Assembly (NCBI GenBank): GCA_003056245.1
Contig: MVDH01000003.1
Coordinates: 721,957-785,956 of the forward strand
Origin: Cellvibrio sp. 79
GTDB lineage: Bacteria; Pseudomonadota; Gammaproteobacteria; Pseudomonadales; Cellvibrionaceae
DNA: 64,000 nt
Direction: 5' to 3'
Part shown: one piece after another, positions 39,740 through 51,677 of the stretch
Numbering within the stretch: the first letter of the stretch is position 1
How the letters are laid out: each line of letters begins with the position of its first letter
Program-made: the position numbers and the translations under genes
The notes under the pieces: generated by a model
The model's input: the letters and a program-made list of their open reading frames with translations, nothing else
What the model was told of the DNA's origin: nothing
The model's database searches: none

Positions 39740-40276
39740 ATGGCCGAACTCACTACCCTGGCTAGACCTTACGCCAAAGCAGCATTCGAGTTCGCCCTGG
39801 CTGCCAACAAATTGCAGTCATGGTTTGAAGCTCTGGAAGTTTCAGCCGCTGTTGCCGAACAAGATCAGGTGAAAAAAGCGTTAAGCACATCTGGTTTGTC
39901 GGCGCAGCAGAAAGCTTCCGTTTTTGTACAGGTTTGTGGTGAACAACTGGATGAAGCGCAAAAGAATTTCATCCAGACCCTTGCAAGCAATAAACGTCTG
40001 GCTCTTCTTCCCTATGTGAAAGAGATTTTTGCCCGACTAAAAGCGCAGCAAGAAAAAACTATTGATGTCGAGGTAACAGCAGCTTACGAGTTGCCCGTTG
40101 ACTTGATTAACAAATTGGCTCAGGCCCTGAGCGCCAAACTGGATCGTAAAGTCAGTGTGCAAGGTTCGGTAGATAAGAACCTGCTTGGTGGGATTGTTAT
40201 CTCCACTGGCGATATGGTTATCGACGGTTCAGTCCGTGGTCGCTTGGCGAAGCTCGCCGAAGCAATGAAATCCTAA
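39740..40276 (+). CDS. atpH: ATP synthase F1 subunit delta
   Basis: Links F1 to the peripheral stalk. It is 178 aa, starting [19 protein letters not shown], with the conserved C-terminal [24 protein letters not shown]. The ATG at 39740 has GAGAGGTAG upstream, 11 bases after the atpF stop. Confidence 0.97.
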   Translation: MAELTTLARPYAKAAFEFALAANKLQSWFEALEVSAAVAEQDQVKKALSTSGLSAQQKASVFVQVCGEQLDEAQKNFIQTLASNKRLALLPYVKEIFARLKAQQEKTIDVEVTAAYELPVDLINKLAQALSAKLDRKVSVQGSVDKNLLGGIVISTGDMVIDGSVRGRLAKLAEAMKS

Positions 40277-40298
40277 TTTTAGGGTTGAGGAACAGAGC

Positions 40299-41843
40299 AT
40301 GCAGCAACTGAATCCTTCTGAAATCAGTGAAATCATCAAGCAGCGCATCGCTGGCCTTGAGTTTTCAACAGAAGCACAAAACGAAGGTACTGTGGTTTCC
40401 GTAACCGACGGTATTATTCGTATTCACGGTCTCGCCGATGTTATGTACGGTGAGATGATTGAATTTGAAGGCGGTATCTACGGTATGGCACTGAACCTGG
40501 AGCGCGACTCCGTTGGTGCTGTAATCCTGGGTGATTACCGCGGTGTGGCCGAAGGCCAAAAATGTAAGTGTACTGGCCGTATCCTTGAAGTACCTGTTGG
40601 TCCGGAATTGCTGGGTCGCGTTGTTGACGCACTCGGTAACCCAATCGACGGTAAAGGTCCGCTGAACACCAAACAAACCGATGCAGTTGAAAAAATTGCT
40701 CCCGGCGTAATTTGGCGTAAGTCAGTAGACCAGCCAGTACAAATCGGTTTGAAAGCAATCGACGCGATGGTACCAATTGGCCGTGGCCAGCGTGAGCTGA
40801 TCATCGGCGACCGTCAAATCGGTAAAACTGCTATCGCCGTTGATGCCATCATCAATCAGAAAGGTTCTGGCATTAAGTGTATTTATGTAGCGATCGGTCA
40901 AAAAGCATCTTCTGTGGCGAGCGTTGTGCGCAAGCTGGAAGAGCACGGCGCGATGGATCACACTGTTGTGATCGCAGCGACCGCGTCTGATCCTGCAGCG
41001 ATGCAATTCCTGGCAGCATTCACCGGTTGTACCATGGGTGAATACTTCCGCGATCGCGGTCAAGATGCCCTGATTATTTATGACGACCTGACCAAGCAAG
41101 CTTGGGCTTACCGTCAAATCTCCCTGTTGTTGCGTCGTCCACCAGGTCGCGAAGCGTATCCTGGCGACGTGTTCTATCTGCACTCCCGTCTGCTTGAGCG
41201 TGCTTCTCGCGTGAGCGAAGAATACGTAGAAAAATTCACCAATGGTGAAGTGAAAGGCAAAACCGGTTCTTTGACCGCATTGCCAATCATCGAAACTCAG
41301 GCGGGTGACGTTTCTGCGTTCGTTCCAACCAACGTGATCTCTATTACCGACGGACAGATCTTCCTTGAATCGTCCATGTTCAACTCAGGCATTCGTCCTG
41401 CGATGAACGCCGGTATTTCGGTTTCGCGCGTAGGTGGTGCTGCACAGACCAAAGTTATCAAGAAACTCTCCGGTGGTATCCGTACCGCATTGGCGCAATA
41501 CCGTGAGTTGGCGGCCTTCTCCCAGTTCGCATCTGACCTGGATGAAGCAACCAAATCTCAATTGGAACACGGTCAACGTGTTACCGAGCTGATGAAGCAA
41601 AAACAATTTGCTCCATTGAGCGTTGCGCAAATGGCATTGGTACTGTTCGCTGCGAACGAAGGTCACCTGAAAGATATCGAAGTCAGCAAAGTGCTGGACT
41701 TCGAAGCGGCTCTGCTGTCTTTCGCCAAATCCGAATACGCTGACACTATGGCTCACATCGATGCCACCGGTGACTGGAATGGCGAATTGGAAGGCAAGTT
41801 CAAAGAGCTGGTGACCAAGCTGAAAGCGAGCCGCACCTGGTAA
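40299..41843 (+). CDS. atpA: ATP synthase F1 subunit alpha
   Basis: The regulatory nucleotide-binding subunit of F1. It is 514 aa. Walker A GDRQIGKT is at 170-177, the Walker B region is [18 protein letters not shown], and the signature [17 protein letters not shown] is intact. It lies 22 bases after atpH and has GAGGAACAGAGC before the ATG. Confidence 0.99.
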   Translation: MQQLNPSEISEIIKQRIAGLEFSTEAQNEGTVVSVTDGIIRIHGLADVMYGEMIEFEGGIYGMALNLERDSVGAVILGDYRGVAEGQKCKCTGRILEVPVGPELLGRVVDALGNPIDGKGPLNTKQTDAVEKIAPGVIWRKSVDQPVQIGLKAIDAMVPIGRGQRELIIGDRQIGKTAIAVDAIINQKGSGIKCIYVAIGQKASSVASVVRKLEEHGAMDHTVVIAATASDPAAMQFLAAFTGCTMGEYFRDRGQDALIIYDDLTKQAWAYRQISLLLRRPPGREAYPGDVFYLHSRLLERASRVSEEYVEKFTNGEVKGKTGSLTALPIIETQAGDVSAFVPTNVISITDGQIFLESSMFNSGIRPAMNAGISVSRVGGAAQTKVIKKLSGGIRTALAQYRELAAFSQFASDLDEATKSQLEHGQRVTELMKQKQFAPLSVAQMALVLFAANEGHLKDIEVSKVLDFEAALLSFAKSEYADTMAHIDATGDWNGELEGKFKELVTKLKASRTW

Positions 41844-41917
41844 TCTGGCGATCGCTGCGTTAACTCGCAGCGGTCTCTAACCTTTTAGGTCGCAAGGCCT
41901 TAACCGGGGTTCGAGAG

Positions 41918-42781
41918 ATGGCAAGCACAAAAGAAATTCGGACGCAGATAGCGAGCGTCAAAAGCACGCAGAAAATTACCAGCGCGATGGAAATGGTCGC
42001 CGCGAGTAAAATGCGCCGTGCACAAGAGCGGATGCAATTGGGTAAACCTTATGCCCAACGTATCCGTGAAGTAGTCGGGCACCTGGCCAACTCCAGCCCC
42101 GAGTACAAACACCGTTTTATGAAAGAGCGCGATGTTAAGCGCGTTGGCTACATCATTGTTTCCAGTGACCGCGGCCTGTGCGGTGGCTTGAACACTAACC
42201 TGTTCAAAGCCGCTATCCGGGATATGAAGGTTTGGGCTGACAAAGGTGTAGCGATTGATTTGGGTTTGATTGGTGCCAAAGCTGGCCAGTTTTTCAAAAG
42301 CTTTGGTGGCAATGTTGTTGCCTCAACTCGTGATATCGGTGAAGCCCCGCAAGTGGCTGACCTGATCGGCAGCGTGAAGGTAATGCTGGATGCGTTTGAA
42401 GCCGGCACTATCGACAAGCTGTTCCTGGTGAGCAACGATTTTGTTAACACCATGACCCAGACTCCAAAAGTTCGCCAATTGCTGCCTTTGGTTGCCGAAG
42501 AAAATACCAAGTTGAAACATCACTGGGATTATATCTACGAGCCGGATGCAGAGTTCCTGTTGAAAGGGTTGCTGACTCGCTTTATCGAATCACAAGTCTA
42601 TCAAGCGGTAGTTGAAAACGCGGCCTCTGAACAAGCGGCGCGGATGATTGCGATGAAGAGCGCAACCGACAACGCCGGTGAATTGATTGATAGCTTGAAG
42701 TTGATTTACAACAAAGCGCGTCAAGCAGCGATTACCCAGGAACTGTCTGAAATTGTGGGTGGTGCGGCAGCGATCCAATAA
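41918..42781 (+). CDS. atpG: ATP synthase F1 subunit gamma
   Basis: The rotating central stalk. It is 287 aa. The N-terminal helix [20 protein letters not shown] and the C-terminal helix [27 protein letters not shown] form the coiled coil that turns inside F1. The conserved [15 protein letters not shown] is present. Confidence 0.98.
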   Translation: MASTKEIRTQIASVKSTQKITSAMEMVAASKMRRAQERMQLGKPYAQRIREVVGHLANSSPEYKHRFMKERDVKRVGYIIVSSDRGLCGGLNTNLFKAAIRDMKVWADKGVAIDLGLIGAKAGQFFKSFGGNVVASTRDIGEAPQVADLIGSVKVMLDAFEAGTIDKLFLVSNDFVNTMTQTPKVRQLLPLVAEENTKLKHHWDYIYEPDAEFLLKGLLTRFIESQVYQAVVENAASEQAARMIAMKSATDNAGELIDSLKLIYNKARQAAITQELSEIVGGAAAIQ

Positions 42782-42849
42782 GCTGCCCTGCCCTCTGAAT
42801 AAGCAGGCTAACGATTTTTCTATTTAATCCTTCAGACCCTGAGTATTAA

Positions 42850-44265
<1,416 letters not shown>

Positions 44266-44359
44266 TTGAGTTGGCCTCGCCAACGCGGGGCCATTGCTGA
44301 TTTGCTTTTCGATTTCTCCTATTGAAATGTAACGAACGCTAGATAACCGAGAGACAAAA

Positions 44360-44785
44360 ATGGCCATGACAGTTCAATGCGATATCGTCAGCGCTGAGCG
44401 TGAGATTTTCTCCGGCCTGGTAGAGATGGTAATCACTACCGGTAGCCTGGGTGAAGTAGGTATTGCCTACGGTCACGCCCCATTGCTGACAGGTATCAAG
44501 CCTGGTCCTGTGCGTCTTATCAAACAAGGTGGTGCTGAGGAAATTTTCTTCGTTTCCGGTGGCTATCTTGAAGTTCAGCCTTACCATGTGACCGTGTTGG
44601 CGGATACCGCTTTGCGCGCTGACGATATGGATGAAGCTGCAGCTTTGGAAGCACAGCAATTAGCGCAACAACAACTGGCAGATCAATCCAGCGAGATCGA
44701 TTTCCAGCGCGCCGCCGCGCAACTGGCAGAAGCTGCTGCCCAATTGCGTACCTTGCAAGCAATCAAAAGAAAAGCGGGCAAGTAA
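44360..44785 (+). CDS. atpC: ATP synthase F1 subunit epsilon
   Basis: The rotor foot and intrinsic inhibitor of F1. It is 141 aa, with an N-terminal beta-sandwich ([33 protein letters not shown]-like) and a C-terminal two-helix regulatory part. The ATG at 44360 is used; a second ATG two codons later is possible. A strong terminator follows, so the atp operon ends here. Confidence 0.97.
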   Translation: MAMTVQCDIVSAEREIFSGLVEMVITTGSLGEVGIAYGHAPLLTGIKPGPVRLIKQGGAEEIFFVSGGYLEVQPYHVTVLADTALRADDMDEAAALEAQQLAQQQLADQSSEIDFQRAAAQLAEAAAQLRTLQAIKRKAGK

Positions 44786-44801
44786 GCGTTTGTTGTTGGA
44801 C

Positions 44802-44831
44802 AAAAAAGGCGACTTTCGAGTCGCCTTTTTT
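44802..44831. terminator. atp operon terminator
   Basis: A perfect 13-bp stem (44802-44814 with 44819-44831) capped by a TTCG tetraloop and ending in T residues. It may also stop the convergent GH43 gene, which ends at 44879. Confidence 0.92.
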
Positions 44832-44878
44832 ATTGTCTAAAATTTCTTATTCATTAAAAATTAAATTCTGTTTTTGTA

Positions 44879-45937
44879 TTATTTTAATTTCGTCACCGGA
44901 GCAATTCCCTCGTTAGTCATCACAACAGGTTTGATGGTGCCATCGGCATTAAAATACAAATGATCTATGGCGAGTTCGCGATGATTACCGTCATCGATAT
45001 TGAGTGGCCGGCGGTGATAAACGATATACCAATTATCAGTACCCGGAATATTAACCACTGAATTGTGCCCTGCTCCTTTGGCGATGGTTAAATCCTGCTG
45101 CAAAATTTTTCCGATGCGTTTGAATGGGCCGAGTGGCGATTTCGCCATTGCATAGGCAACACTGTAATCCGATGCGGTCCATTCACCTTCGGACCACATC
45201 AAATAATAAATACCCTTCCGTTTCACCATAAACGAACCTTCGACATATTCTTTTGATGGTGTGATTTCTTTAAAAAATTCACCGTTGTCGAAAGGTTCAA
45301 GGCTGAGTAAATCCTTGCTCAATTTTGCGACGTTACAATGCTTCCAGCCGCCGTAATAAATATAGAACTGGCCATCGTCATCGCGGAACACCATTTGGTC
45401 GATGGGTTGCGCACCGTTATGGATTTTATCGATCAAGGGTTTACCCAGTGCATCGCGGAATGGACCACCAGGTTTATCGCTAACAGCAACACCAATACCG
45501 CCGACCTGTTTATCGTTGAGAATATTGTTGGCGCTGAAGAACAAATAATATTTGCCGTTGGCAGATATCGCCGATGGCGCCCAGACGGCGTAAGCCGCCC
45601 AGCTCACATGTTTGATATCCAGTACCCGCTCATGTTTGGTCCAGTTCACCAGGTCTGTGGATGAGAACGCATCAAGGAAAGTTTGTTTTAAAAATGGTGA
45701 CCAGATATTCGGCTGTGCACGCTGGATCTTTTGGGATTCCGTTAACGTGACTGGTAAATCAGGTGTGGTTACCCCTGCTGAATAGGTAGGGTAAATCCAG
45801 AACTGATTATCAAAAATACGGATCTCCGGATCGGCGTACCAACCGGGAACTATGGGATTTGCCGCAGATATGGCTGCGGATTGAAAAATGCCGCCTGTGC
45901 ATAACACTATAAAGCAGGCATTAATAACTTTTTTCAT
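44879..45937 (-). CDS. Secreted glycoside hydrolase family 43 enzyme
   Basis: A 352-aa GH43-type five-bladed beta-propeller enzyme, expected to act on arabinan or xylan side chains. A Sec signal peptide (about residues 1-26, ending AISAA) predicts export. The three catalytic acids are visible: Asp36 in GWYADPEI (base), Asp180 in PIDQMVF (pKa modulator) and Glu233 in YVEGSFMVK (acid). It lies on the opposite strand between atpC and glmU, which are adjacent in pseudomonads, so it was probably inserted there. The exact substrate cannot be told from sequence. Confidence 0.88.
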   Translation of the reverse strand: MKKVINACFIVLCTGGIFQSAAISAANPIVPGWYADPEIRIFDNQFWIYPTYSAGVTTPDLPVTLTESQKIQRAQPNIWSPFLKQTFLDAFSSTDLVNWTKHERVLDIKHVSWAAYAVWAPSAISANGKYYLFFSANNILNDKQVGGIGVAVSDKPGGPFRDALGKPLIDKIHNGAQPIDQMVFRDDDGQFYIYYGGWKHCNVAKLSKDLLSLEPFDNGEFFKEITPSKEYVEGSFMVKRKGIYYLMWSEGEWTASDYSVAYAMAKSPLGPFKRIGKILQQDLTIAKGAGHNSVVNIPGTDNWYIVYHRRPLNIDDGNHRELAIDHLYFNADGTIKPVVMTNEGIAPVTKLK

Positions 45938-46136
45938 AAACAGGGCCCAGAATAATCACCATCGATATGGCAATTTTGTCTTAATACGACGTTAGTGTTT
46001 ATCAAGTAAGGATTAGGCAGGGTAAAATTCCGTTAATCGCGGCGGGGACGATTTATCTCCTGATCGCAGCAACAATGCCCGCAAATCGCTAGAATGGGCA
46101 ATCGTTTTTACAGCACTCAATGCAAAAGGACCCACT

Positions 46137-47495
46137 ATGCTCGATATTCTCGTACTGGCTGCCGGCAAAGGCACCCGCATGCGCTCTGACTTACCAAAAG
46201 TGTTGCACCCTGTTGGGGGCAAAGCACTGGTGCAACATGTGGTGGATACTGCGCGCACAGTTGGCGGTGAACAAATTTTAATTATCGTTGGTCACGGCGC
46301 TGAAAAAGTGCAGGAAAAAATGGCCGCACCCGATGTGAAATTTGTACTGCAAGCAGAACAATTGGGAACTGGTCACGCAGTGCAACAAGCCCTGCCGCAA
46401 TTGCGTAACGACGCTACCGTATTAATTCTGTACGGCGATGTACCACTGACTCGCGCGGAAACCCTGCAAAAATTAATCGCCGGTGTGAACGAAAAACAAA
46501 TGGGGTTACTCACTGTTGATTTACCTGATCCAACCGGTTACGGCCGCATAGTACGCGACGAAAAAAATGCAGTGGTTGCAATTGTCGAACACAAAGATGC
46601 CAATGATGAGCAGAAAAAAATCCGCGAAATCAACACCGGTATCATGGCTGTGAAAGCGGTGCATCTGCAAAAGTGGTTGCCACAATTAAAAAATAATAAT
46701 GCACAGGGTGAATACTATCTCACCGATATTATCGCGATGGCCAAGGCCGATAATATTGCCATCCATGTTGAGCAACCCAACGCTATTGAAGAAGTTGAAG
46801 GAATTAACAATCGCCAACAACAAGCGGCATTGGAGCGTTTTTATCAAAAACAAAAGGCCAATGAATTGATGGTTGCCGGTGTCACCTTGCTTGATCCATC
46901 GCGCATTGATATTCGCGGCAATTTAACCGCTGGACGCGATGTGGTTATCGATGTGAATTGTGTATTTGAAGGCGATGTTGTGTTGGGTGATGGTGTAACC
47001 ATCGAACCGAATTGCATCATCATCAATAGTAAGATTGGCAATAACTCGCACATCAAAGCCTATAGCCATATCGAAGAATCGCAGATGGCAGCTGATTGTG
47101 ACATCGGTCCTTACGCACGTTTACGCCCTGGAACGGATTTGGCTGACGAAGTAAAAATTGGCAATTTTGTGGAAACCAAAAAAGCAGTTATCGCTAAAGG
47201 CAGCAAAGTAAATCACCTGAGTTATGTGGGCGACGCCAAAGTGGGCAGCAAGGTCAATGTGGGTGCAGGTACTATCACCTGTAATTACGATGGTATAAAT
47301 AAATTTAAAACTGAAATTGGCGATAATGCATTTATCGGTTCCAATTCCGCATTGATTGCTCCGGTAAAAATTGGTGCGGGTGCAACGGTGGGAGCGGGCT
47401 CTGTAATCACCAAAGATGTAGAAGATGCAGAGCTCGCCGTTGCGCGCGGCAAGCAGCGTAATGTGCAAGGTTGGGAGCGGCCGAAAAAACTCTGA
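46137..47495 (+). CDS. glmU: Bifunctional UDP-GlcNAc pyrophosphorylase / GlcN-1-P acetyltransferase
   Basis: GlmU makes UDP-N-acetylglucosamine in two steps for peptidoglycan and lipopolysaccharide. It is 452 aa. The N-terminal uridylyltransferase has LAAGKGTRMRSDLPKVLHPV (7-26) and YGDVPL. The C-terminal left-handed beta-helix acetyltransferase has hexapeptide repeats and LSYVGDAKVGSKVNVGAGTI. Both active sites look intact. Start ATG at 46137 after AAAAGGA. Confidence 0.98.
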   Translation: MLDILVLAAGKGTRMRSDLPKVLHPVGGKALVQHVVDTARTVGGEQILIIVGHGAEKVQEKMAAPDVKFVLQAEQLGTGHAVQQALPQLRNDATVLILYGDVPLTRAETLQKLIAGVNEKQMGLLTVDLPDPTGYGRIVRDEKNAVVAIVEHKDANDEQKKIREINTGIMAVKAVHLQKWLPQLKNNNAQGEYYLTDIIAMAKADNIAIHVEQPNAIEEVEGINNRQQQAALERFYQKQKANELMVAGVTLLDPSRIDIRGNLTAGRDVVIDVNCVFEGDVVLGDGVTIEPNCIIINSKIGNNSHIKAYSHIEESQMAADCDIGPYARLRPGTDLADEVKIGNFVETKKAVIAKGSKVNHLSYVGDAKVGSKVNVGAGTITCNYDGINKFKTEIGDNAFIGSNSALIAPVKIGAGATVGAGSVITKDVEDAELAVARGKQRNVQGWERPKKL

Positions 47496-47541
47496 GATAT
47501 TGATTACTGCGAAAGAAATGGTATTGCGACAGCAACTATAG

Positions 47542-47563
47542 AAAGGAACCGTAAGGTTCCTTT
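47542..47563 (+). terminator. Intrinsic terminator after glmU
   Basis: AAAGGAACC-GTAA-GGTTCCTTT followed by further T residues. The remaining 225 bases up to the next gene show no other gene. Confidence 0.85.
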
Positions 47564-47788
47564 TTTTATGCGGATATATTGTCGGTAATTTTCAGACAGG
47601 TTGTATTTCCGGGTTCGACTTTTAGTAAAAAGCCGGATTGGTAAAAAGTGGGATGATTCATGAATTCAAAACGATAATGATCAGCGCAAAAATAATTACA
47701 TCGTTCCACTACACATTGATCGCTCTGGATATCCGCCAAGCACAGTAACAAGTTGCTGTGAGTTCTAATAAAAACCGGAGTTAACACC

Positions 47789-49252
47789 ATGAGCAAAAAT
47801 TTGATAAGTGCCCTCGCATTGGGTGCGAGTTCATTGCTGGCAAGTGCGGCTGGTAATGCATACGAGTGTGGCAACCTTACCCAATACCAAAACGGCCAAA
47901 GCTACGCGACTGGCCAAATCGTAAAAAATGTTAATCGCGCATTTTCCTGCACCGTCGGTGGTTGGTGTACGGTGGGCGGACCTTATAAGCCGGGGGTGGG
48001 TTGGGCCTGGGCTAATGCCTGGACTGATTTGGGTGCATGTGGAACAACAACTGCCAGTTCATCAATAGCGTCTTCCGGTAAATCGTCTTCAATCGTGTCG
48101 TCGAGTATCGTTCCGTCTTCATCCAGCAAGAGTTCATCCAGTCTTGCGTCTTCAAGTAAATCATCATCACTCGTCGCAACAAGTAGTTCGCGCTCCTCAT
48201 CGAGTAATTCATTGAGCAGTTCTTCTGTTAACAATACACCTGCCATTTACAACAATAATTTCCAGCAACACACGGCCGGGGCTTATACCGCAGCAAGATT
48301 CAGTGCCGACTGGGGTTTTGCACCGGGTGCATCGGCGGGTGTGGCGGATAATCGCCTGGCGATAGTAGTCGATCCGCTGGATGCAAATAACCGTGCACTG
48401 CGTGTGACCTACAAAGCCAACCAGATTGGAGGCAGCTCGGCCTCTGTATTTACCTACTCCATTCCAGGTGGCCCGCGTTCACAACTTTGGTTGCAATACA
48501 AGGTCATGTTCGACAGTAATTTCACTTGGGTAAAAGGTGGCAAGTTGCCCGGTCTCGCCGGTTACAACGGCACCAAACCGACGGGCTGTGTGAACAACAG
48601 TTTGCTGGATGGTTTTAGCGCGCGCTTTATGTGGCGTGAAAACGGCAACGGATTTTTGTATCTCTACAACCCGGTCAAACAGGATGAGTGCGGAGATTAT
48701 GCGCCGCTTGCCAGTTTTTTTACCAAAGGCCGCTGGTACACCGTCACCAGTTTTGTTGAGCTGGGAACGGCTAACCAATATAACGGTGCAGTCGCTACCT
48801 ACATTGATGGCAAAGAAGTCGCGCGCGTATCCGGATTGATGCTGCGCAATTCCACTTCCGTCAGCATCGATAAATTCCTGTTTGAAACCTTCTTCGGCGG
48901 CAGTACCACAGACTGGGCACCACCCAGCGACCAATATTCCTATTTTGACGACATCACTATCAGCACCACCAGCCGTTTAAGCGAAGTGACTACCGGTGGA
49001 AATAATGGTGGAGGCAATGTCAGCCATCCCATTAATGGTTACAACCTTTGGCAAGCTACCGGCTCTTACAGCCAAAACGCCAAGGTTCATTTGCAAGATG
49101 GTACCGGGGTTTATCACTACTACCAGGCACGCTGGGGTGTTTCCGCGAATAAAAGCCCATTGCAAAACTCTGTGCCGGAAAACTACGTCGGGGTTTACAG
49201 CCCGGTTCGTTTGGATAATGGCCAACCCTGGGTGGAATTGATTAATCCTTAA
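47789..49252 (+). CDS. Secreted modular PL14-type polysaccharide lyase with carbohydrate-binding modules
   Basis: A 487-aa secreted protein. In order: signal peptide (1-24), a Cys/Trp-rich N-terminal module (25-85, with WCTVGG and GWAWANAW), a serine-rich linker (88-148), a catalytic-type domain (150-395) and a C-terminal CBM5/12-like module (415-480, NGYNLWQATGSYSQNAKV). The middle domain carries WVKGGKLPGLAG (247-258), the hallmark of PL14/PL20-like alginate or glucuronan lyases. The substrate (alginate or another uronic polymer) is inferred. The ATG at 47789 has CGGAG 8 bases upstream. It lies between glmU and the glmS regulator, an unusual place for a CAZyme. Confidence 0.8.
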   Translation: MSKNLISALALGASSLLASAAGNAYECGNLTQYQNGQSYATGQIVKNVNRAFSCTVGGWCTVGGPYKPGVGWAWANAWTDLGACGTTTASSSIASSGKSSSIVSSSIVPSSSSKSSSSLASSSKSSSLVATSSSRSSSSNSLSSSSVNNTPAIYNNNFQQHTAGAYTAARFSADWGFAPGASAGVADNRLAIVVDPLDANNRALRVTYKANQIGGSSASVFTYSIPGGPRSQLWLQYKVMFDSNFTWVKGGKLPGLAGYNGTKPTGCVNNSLLDGFSARFMWRENGNGFLYLYNPVKQDECGDYAPLASFFTKGRWYTVTSFVELGTANQYNGAVATYIDGKEVARVSGLMLRNSTSVSIDKFLFETFFGGSTTDWAPPSDQYSYFDDITISTTSRLSEVTTGGNNGGGNVSHPINGYNLWQATGSYSQNAKVHLQDGTGVYHYYQARWGVSANKSPLQNSVPENYVGVYSPVRLDNGQPWVELINP

Positions 49253-49423
49253 TAAAAGCCAATCCGGCGCATAAATTGTTCACTTGTGCGCCGGATTTTG
49301 CCGGTACACCTGATCAGTATCAAATTTGAAAAGGACGGTAAATACACCAAAAATCGCTTAAATCTTTATTATGAAACCGTTATCATCTGGCAATTAAATC
49401 AGATAATTAATAAAGAGCGATTT

Positions 49424-51535
49424 ATGAGCCAACCTAATTTCCCCCTGTCCAAACTATTTATCGGCATAGCATTCACCGGGTTAATCACTGCCTGTGGCGG
49501 TGGTGGTGGCGGATCGAGCAACGTAAAACCCAGTTCAACACCCGTCACAAGTAGCAGCACTGCACCGTCAACTTCATCGGCAACACCCTCTTCGTCATCT
49601 TTGGCGCAAACATCTTCTGCAGCGCCGGCATCGTCTTCAGCGCCGGTGGCAAGTTCTTCAACAGCTGCGGTATCCAGCATCGGTGTGGCGAGTATCAGTA
49701 ACTTTATTGTGGTAGACCAATTTGGTTATCTCCCCGCTGCACAAAAAGTCGCGATTCTGCGTGATCCGCAAGACGGTTATGACAAAAACCAGAGCTACAC
49801 TCCCGGCGCCACCCTTTCGCTGGTAGATATGAATACCGGGCAAGCTGTGTTAACTGCAGAAGTGAAAGTGTGGAACGAGGGTAAAATGCACAGCACGTCG
49901 GGTGATAAGGTATGGCGCTTTGATTTTTCCTCGATAACCACACCGGGTTCTTACGCCGTGGTGGATAGCAGCCAAAACCTGCGTTCACCAACGTTTAAAA
50001 TTGCTGCCGATATTTACAAGCCCGTGCTGAAACACGCATTCCGCACCTTCTTCTACCAACGTGCGGGCTTTGCGAAAAAGCTGCCCTACGCAGAAACCAG
50101 TTGGACTGACGAGGCCAGCCATCTCAAACCTGGCCAGGATACTGAAACGCGTTTGTTTGACATCGCCAATAAAGATGACGGTAAAGCCGGCACGGAAAAA
50201 GATCTGTCCGGTGGTTGGTTTGATGCTGGCGATTTCAATAAATACACCAACTGGCATGCGGACTACCTGATTAACCTGCTGCATGCTTACCTGGAAAACC
50301 CCGCTGCCTGGGGCGACGACTTTAATATTCCTGAATCCGGCAATGGCGTGCCCGATATTATCGACGAAATCAAATGGGGTTTTGATTGGCTGAAGAAAAT
50401 GCAAAACAGCGATGGATCGGTGTTATCGATTCAGGGGCTGAGTCACGCCAGCCCGCCGTCGTCAGCGTCGGGTCGCAGTTTCTACGGTCCCGCGAGTACC
50501 TCGGCATCGTTAAGCACTGCTGCTGCATTTGCGTTGGGGGGCAAAGTGCTGGGTGATTTGGGCATCAATGATTACGCTGCCGACCTGAAAACCCGCGCCG
50601 CCAGCGCCTGGACTTGGGCAAACGCTAATCCGGCCGTTATCGTCCATAACAATACGGGTATTTATGCTGGCCTTGGTGCGGGCGATCAGGAAGTAAATTC
50701 CGATCCGGCAAAACAAACTGAAGAGTTATTGCGCAAAAAAACACGCGCTGCGATTTATCTTTTTGCTGCAACGGACAACGCTACCTATCAAACGCAAGTT
50801 ACCGGCAATTACGGTAACCGCGCTCAATGGGTGGATCATTGGAATGAAAATGAATTGATGTCCTGGCTCTACTACGCCAACCTGAGCGGTGCGGATATAA
50901 CTCTGGCCGCTAACATCAAAAACCAATATGCCAGTGCGATGAACAGCAATATCAACCTGGGCGCAATTTCCGCTGATAGTGATGCTTACCGCGTAAGCCT
51001 CGGTGGCGACAGTAATTTCACCTGGGGCAGCAACCGCTCCATGTCGCGCAAGGGCACCAGTTTTTACAATCTGATCAGTTATTCCGCCGGCAATACCAAC
51101 AGCGATACCGTTAAGAATGCGGCGCTGGGTTATTTGAATTACCTGCATGGTACTAACCCGCAAGGTATGGTTTACCTGTCGAACATGTACAGCCTCGGTG
51201 TGCACAGTTCGGTGAATGAGTTCTACCACACCTGGTTTACCAACGGCAGCCCACTTTGGGATAGGGTCGGAACATCCACCTATGGCCCGGCGCCGGGTTT
51301 CCTGGTTGGCGGCCCCAACCCTTACTACGATTGGGATGGCAACTGTACCTCCAGTAGCCCGAATTCGGGCTGCGGTTCTGCGGCGCCTAATCCGCCCAAA
51401 GGCCAACCGGCGATGAAAGCCTATTTGGATTTCAACACCAGTTGGCCGCTTAACTCCTGGCAAATTACCGAAAACCACAACGACTATCAGGTTGCTTATC
51501 TGCGTCTGTTATCCAAGTTTGTGAATAATCAGTAA
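49424..51535 (+). CDS. Lipoprotein glycoside hydrolase family 9 (endoglucanase-type)
   Basis: A 703-aa surface or periplasmic lipoprotein. The lipobox is LITAC with Cys24, followed by a Gly run, a Ser/Thr/Ala linker (31-88), an immunoglobulin-like N-terminal domain (about 92-190, QFGYLP) and a GH9 catalytic domain. The catalytic base pair lies in GGWFDAGDFNKY (Asp267, Asp270) and the proton donor is Glu683 in ITENHNDYQ. The ATG at 49424 gives a proper lipoprotein signal; the earlier frame start at 49286 does not. GH9 enzymes cut beta-1,4-glucans. It probably shares a transcript with no neighbour, since a terminator follows. Confidence 0.93.
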   Translation: MSQPNFPLSKLFIGIAFTGLITACGGGGGGSSNVKPSSTPVTSSSTAPSTSSATPSSSSLAQTSSAAPASSSAPVASSSTAAVSSIGVASISNFIVVDQFGYLPAAQKVAILRDPQDGYDKNQSYTPGATLSLVDMNTGQAVLTAEVKVWNEGKMHSTSGDKVWRFDFSSITTPGSYAVVDSSQNLRSPTFKIAADIYKPVLKHAFRTFFYQRAGFAKKLPYAETSWTDEASHLKPGQDTETRLFDIANKDDGKAGTEKDLSGGWFDAGDFNKYTNWHADYLINLLHAYLENPAAWGDDFNIPESGNGVPDIIDEIKWGFDWLKKMQNSDGSVLSIQGLSHASPPSSASGRSFYGPASTSASLSTAAAFALGGKVLGDLGINDYAADLKTRAASAWTWANANPAVIVHNNTGIYAGLGAGDQEVNSDPAKQTEELLRKKTRAAIYLFAATDNATYQTQVTGNYGNRAQWVDHWNENELMSWLYYANLSGADITLAANIKNQYASAMNSNINLGAISADSDAYRVSLGGDSNFTWGSNRSMSRKGTSFYNLISYSAGNTNSDTVKNAALGYLNYLHGTNPQGMVYLSNMYSLGVHSSVNEFYHTWFTNGSPLWDRVGTSTYGPAPGFLVGGPNPYYDWDGNCTSSSPNSGCGSAAPNPPKGQPAMKAYLDFNTSWPLNSWQITENHNDYQVAYLRLLSKFVNNQ

Positions 51536-51552
51536 GCCAAAATAGCGGATCT

Positions 51553-51586
51553 CAAAAGGCATTTGTCTCACGACAAATGCCTTTTG
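51553..51586. terminator. Intrinsic terminator after the GH9 gene
   Basis: A perfect 15-bp stem (51553-51567 with 51572-51586) with a 4-base loop and T residues after it. Confidence 0.88.
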
Positions 51587-51623
51587 TCGTTTTAGTAAAC
51601 AATTTCGTTCGAAAACCTTGCTT

Positions 51624-51666
51624 AAAAGTTTCGAAAAGCTAAAATAACTTTCAAATCGAAACTTTT
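51624..51666. promoter_or_regulatory. Candidate DeoR-type operator
   Basis: AAAAGTTTCG (51624-51633) and CGAAACTTTT (51657-51666) form a perfect 10-bp inverted repeat with a 23-base spacer, so the centres are about three helical turns apart. It lies 12 bases before the deoR-family start codon. Autoregulation is inferred. Confidence 0.6.
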
Positions 51667-51677
51667 GGCAAACTAAC

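Noticed and set aside
47566-47874. 102-aa minus-strand frame overlapping the lyase start
   Set aside because: It overlaps the promoter and signal peptide of a clear gene and has no protein-family features.
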